Shown piece by piece: positions 4,888 through 6,855 of a DNA stretch of 6,855 bases. Position 1 is the first letter of the stretch; each line of letters opens with the position of its first letter. A program made the position numbers and the translations under genes. The notes under the pieces are model-generated. The model was given only the letters and a program-made list of their open reading frames with translations. It did no database searches and was not told the DNA's origin. This DNA is from CALELM01 sp045617105 (GTDB lineage: Bacteria; Bacillota; Negativicutes; Selenomonadales; Selenomonadaceae), in NCBI GenBank assembly GCA_045617105.1, contig JAZLHW010000046.1, positions 1 to 6,855 of the forward strand, given 5' to 3'.

Positions 4888-6855
4888 CTAAACCTCAGCG
4901 GAAGCATCTTCCTCCACAGGACTTTCTTCTGTCTCTGCGACCTTATCCACAACCCGCAAGTCACGATAACGGCTCATGCCAGTACCAGCAGGAATCAACT
5001 TGCCAATAATGACATTTTCCTTCAAGCCAATCAGAGGATCTACCTTCCCCTTGATAGCCGCATCGGTAAGAACACGCGTCGTTTCTTGGAAAGATGCAGC
5101 CGACAGGAAGGAATCTGTTGCCAAGGAAGCCTTGGTAATACCCAAAAGAATCGGCTTTGCTACTGCAGGATCTCCACCTTCCTCGATTGCCTTCGTATTG
5201 GCAGATTCAAAGGAATTGATGTCGATGTACTCACCCGGCAAGAAATCCGTATTGCCGGATTCTTCAATCTTGACCTTGTGAAGCATCTGACGAACCATGA
5301 CCTCAATGTGCTTGTCGTTGATCTCAACACCCTGAGACTTATATACCTTCTGAACTTCATAAACCAGATAACGCTGCGTTTCACGAAGACCGCACACACG
5401 AAGAATATCATGCGGATTGACAGAACCCTCCGTCAGCTTGTCGCCCGGCTTCAAATACTGCCCAGCCTTTACGGCGATACGTGCACCGTAAGGGATAGCA
5501 TACTCACGGGAATCGCCCTCATTCGGAACAATGAGGATCTTGCGCATTCCCTTCCCTGTATCCTCAATCTCGACCGTACCTTCAATCTCTGCAATAATTG
5601 CATTATGCTTCGGCTTGCGAGCCTCAAAAAGCTCCTCAACACGAGGAAGACCCTGCGTAATGTCATCACCAGCGACACCGCCCGTATGGAACGTACGCAT
5701 CGTAAGCTGCGTACCAGGCTCACCAATGGACTGTGCAGCGATGATTCCGACAGCCTCACCAACCTCAACCTCAGCCTGATTAGCAAGGTCACGGCCATAG
5801 CACTTGATGCACACGCCAAACTGCGATTTACATGTCAGAACGCTGCGAATCGATACCCGCTCACGAACTGCCGCAATCTTCTTTGCCAGTGCCTCATCTA
5901 CGCTGTCGTTCAAGGATGCAATCTTCTCTCCCGTTTCAGGATTGAAAATATCTTCAGCCAACACGCGGCCAACAATACGATCCTCCAAGGACTCAATGAT
6001 ACCATTGCCTTCTCGAATCGCTTCCACCTCAATGCCGCGAACATTGTTGTTCCGCACCTTGACTTCTTTGGCATCACTGTCAAGCATCTTCTCAATGAGT
6101 TCTTCCGTCAGGCTTTCACCCTGCGGAATTATGAGATTGCCTTCAAGGTCGATAACATCCTTGGTCACGGCTTTCCCCATCATCTCATGGAAAACGCTTT
6201 CCTTTGCTTTTTGACGGGCTGCCTCATCATCTTCACCAAGGCAGATAACCTCCGTGACCATAGCACTGCTTACTGCTGTATCAGAAATCGTAGAAGAGCC
6301 TCTGATCATGATCTCCTTGACATTATGCTCGCCAATGCTCATGAGCTCATCATCGCCAAGAACCGTATCGCATGGGAACAGGATCTCTCCTGTTTCAGGA
6401 TCATGCACATTTGCTGCCAGCAAACGTCCCATCAACGTATCATTGAGCAACTCCAAGGCATCAAACGTTCCGGCAGCCAGCTTTGCCCTTTCAAGAATGA
6501 GATTTATTGTTGATACATCGCAATCGTCCTCACGAACAATGACATCCTGAGCAACGTCCACCAAGCGGCGAGTAAGATACCCGGAATCTGCTGTACGAAG
6601 TGCAGTATCGGCAAGACCCTTGCGCGCACCATGCGAAGAAATAAAGTAATCCGATACGGACAAGCCCTCACGGAAGTTTGCCGTAATTGGCAGGTCGATA
6701 ATCTTTCCTGACGGATCTGCCATCAAACCACGCATACCTGCCAGCTGACGCATCTGCTGCTTGTTGCCTCGAGCACCGGAATCCGCCATCATGAAAATAG
6801 GATTGAATGCATCCATGTTATCCATCATGGCATCTGCTACATCATCTGTAGCCTT
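4888..6855 (-). CDS. rpoC: RNA polymerase beta' subunit, C-terminal part
   Basis: Catalytic subunit of RNA polymerase. The frame is open to the right edge, so the N-terminus and the NADFDGD active site are outside; 655 codons are present, numbered here from the edge. Visible in order: MADSGARG (23-30) and QLAGMRGLMADPSG (37-50), HGARKGLADTALRTADSGYL of the bridge-helix region (75-94), second zinc-site cysteines C112, C342, C349 and C352, and the trigger-loop signature SIGEPGTQLTMRTFHTGG (376-393) followed directly by VAGDDITQGLPRVEELFEAR. There is thus no insertion inside the trigger loop, as in Firmicutes. KLIPAGTGMSRYR lies near the C-terminus, which ends in an acidic tail. Odd: C112 and C342 are about 230 residues apart rather than about 74, owing to repeated modules. 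The usual DCGT at the first cysteine reads DCDV. It ends at TAG, 4890-4888. Confidence 0.98.
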   Translation of the reverse strand, partial: KATDDVADAMMDNMDAFNPIFMMADSGARGNKQQMRQLAGMRGLMADPSGKIIDLPITANFREGLSVSDYFISSHGARKGLADTALRTADSGYLTRRLVDVAQDVIVREDDCDVSTINLILERAKLAAGTFDALELLNDTLMGRLLAANVHDPETGEILFPCDTVLGDDELMSIGEHNVKEIMIRGSSTISDTAVSSAMVTEVICLGEDDEAARQKAKESVFHEMMGKAVTKDVIDLEGNLIIPQGESLTEELIEKMLDSDAKEVKVRNNNVRGIEVEAIREGNGIIESLEDRIVGRVLAEDIFNPETGEKIASLNDSVDEALAKKIAAVRERVSIRSVLTCKSQFGVCIKCYGRDLANQAEVEVGEAVGIIAAQSIGEPGTQLTMRTFHTGGVAGDDITQGLPRVEELFEARKPKHNAIIAEIEGTVEIEDTGKGMRKILIVPNEGDSREYAIPYGARIAVKAGQYLKPGDKLTEGSVNPHDILRVCGLRETQRYLVYEVQKVYKSQGVEINDKHIEVMVRQMLHKVKIEESGNTDFLPGEYIDINSFESANTKAIEEGGDPAVAKPILLGITKASLATDSFLSAASFQETTRVLTDAAIKGKVDPLIGLKENVIIGKLIPAGTGMSRYRDLRVVDKVAETEESPVEEDASAEV
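5830..5988 (-). repeat. rpoC internal module, copy 3 (canonical position)
   Basis: LEDRIVGRVLAEDIFNPETG ... VSIRSVLTC, leading straight into the GVCIKCYGR zinc-site cysteines. This is the copy expected in all beta' subunits; it is preceded by IREG and IIES, as in the canonical lead-in. About 17 residues separate it from copy 2. Confidence 0.75.
6037..6195 (-). repeat. rpoC internal module, copy 2
   Basis: Most diverged copy: MMGKAVTKDVID, then GNLIIPQGESLTEELIEKML and KEVKVRNN. It aligns with copies 1 and 3 along its length with a one-residue gap at the PETG turn. About 31 residues separate it from copy 1. Confidence 0.6.
6289..6447 (-). repeat. rpoC internal module, copy 1
   Basis: Encodes a module of about 53 residues beginning LNDTLMGRLLAANVHDPETG and ending KEIMIRGSS. 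It resembles the segment before the zinc-site Cys cluster in other beta' subunits (L-x-x-R-x-x-GR ... PETGE ... V-x-IRS). It follows C112 at nearly the normal distance. Confidence 0.7.

Noticed and set aside
4783..6513. A 576-codon open frame on the plus strand opposite rpoC
   Set aside because: It starts inside the hairpin of the deoR-family terminator, runs through the rpoC terminator, has no ribosome-binding site or recognisable domain, and lies antisense to an unmistakable rpoC whose codon pattern keeps this frame open.
1..6855. Mobile element, CRISPR array or defence system
   Set aside because: No transposase or integrase frame, no terminal or spaced direct repeats, no nuclease or toxin-antitoxin genes. 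Every stretch is accounted for by housekeeping genes and short regulatory gaps.

Overview
The window reads as ordinary chromosomal housekeeping DNA from a Firmicutes-type bacterium, most likely a diderm member (Negativicutes such as the Selenomonas/Veillonella group). The evidence is a GuaA N-terminus and an RpoC of Firmicutes style (no large insertion inside the trigger loop), strong AGGAGG ribosome-binding sites, a moderate GC content a little under 50% by eye, and a phosphoethanolamine transferase, an enzyme that normally decorates lipid A or LOS of an outer membrane. The lineage call is an inference; no 16S or other marker is present.

Layout, left to right. Positions 1-163 hold the first 54 codons of guaA on the minus strand, with its own extended -10 promoter just upstream. 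Positions 290-3765 are a compact leftward operon that starts from a good promoter at 3800-3829. In transcription order it encodes an unrecognised 146-residue protein, a MutT-like NUDIX hydrolase, a five-TM phosphoethanolamine transferase and a Cof-type HAD phosphatase. The joints are a 14-nt overlap, a 1-nt gap and a 15-nt gap. guaA follows 126 bp further on. An AT-rich 227-bp divergent region (3766-3992) separates this operon from a rightward DeoR/GlpR-type repressor (3993-4754). A 133-bp convergent gap carries two intrinsic terminators, one for each direction. From 4888 to the right edge runs the C-terminal 655 codons of rpoC on the minus strand.

How they fit together: rpoC and guaA are core information and nucleotide genes. 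The operon between them combines nucleotide-pool or phosphate-ester housekeeping (NUDIX, HAD) with envelope modification (pEtN transferase), but nothing in the sequence ties these into one pathway. The DeoR regulator has no sugar operon beside it in the window; repeated TGTTAAAATA-like boxes in front of it suggest autoregulation.

The most notable observation is inside rpoC. The distance between the first and second cysteines of the second zinc site is about 230 residues instead of about 74. The extra length is made of two additional diverged copies of the module that normally sits just before the Cys cluster, giving three tandem copies. I see no mobile element, CRISPR array, tRNA, rRNA or convincing new multi-gene system.
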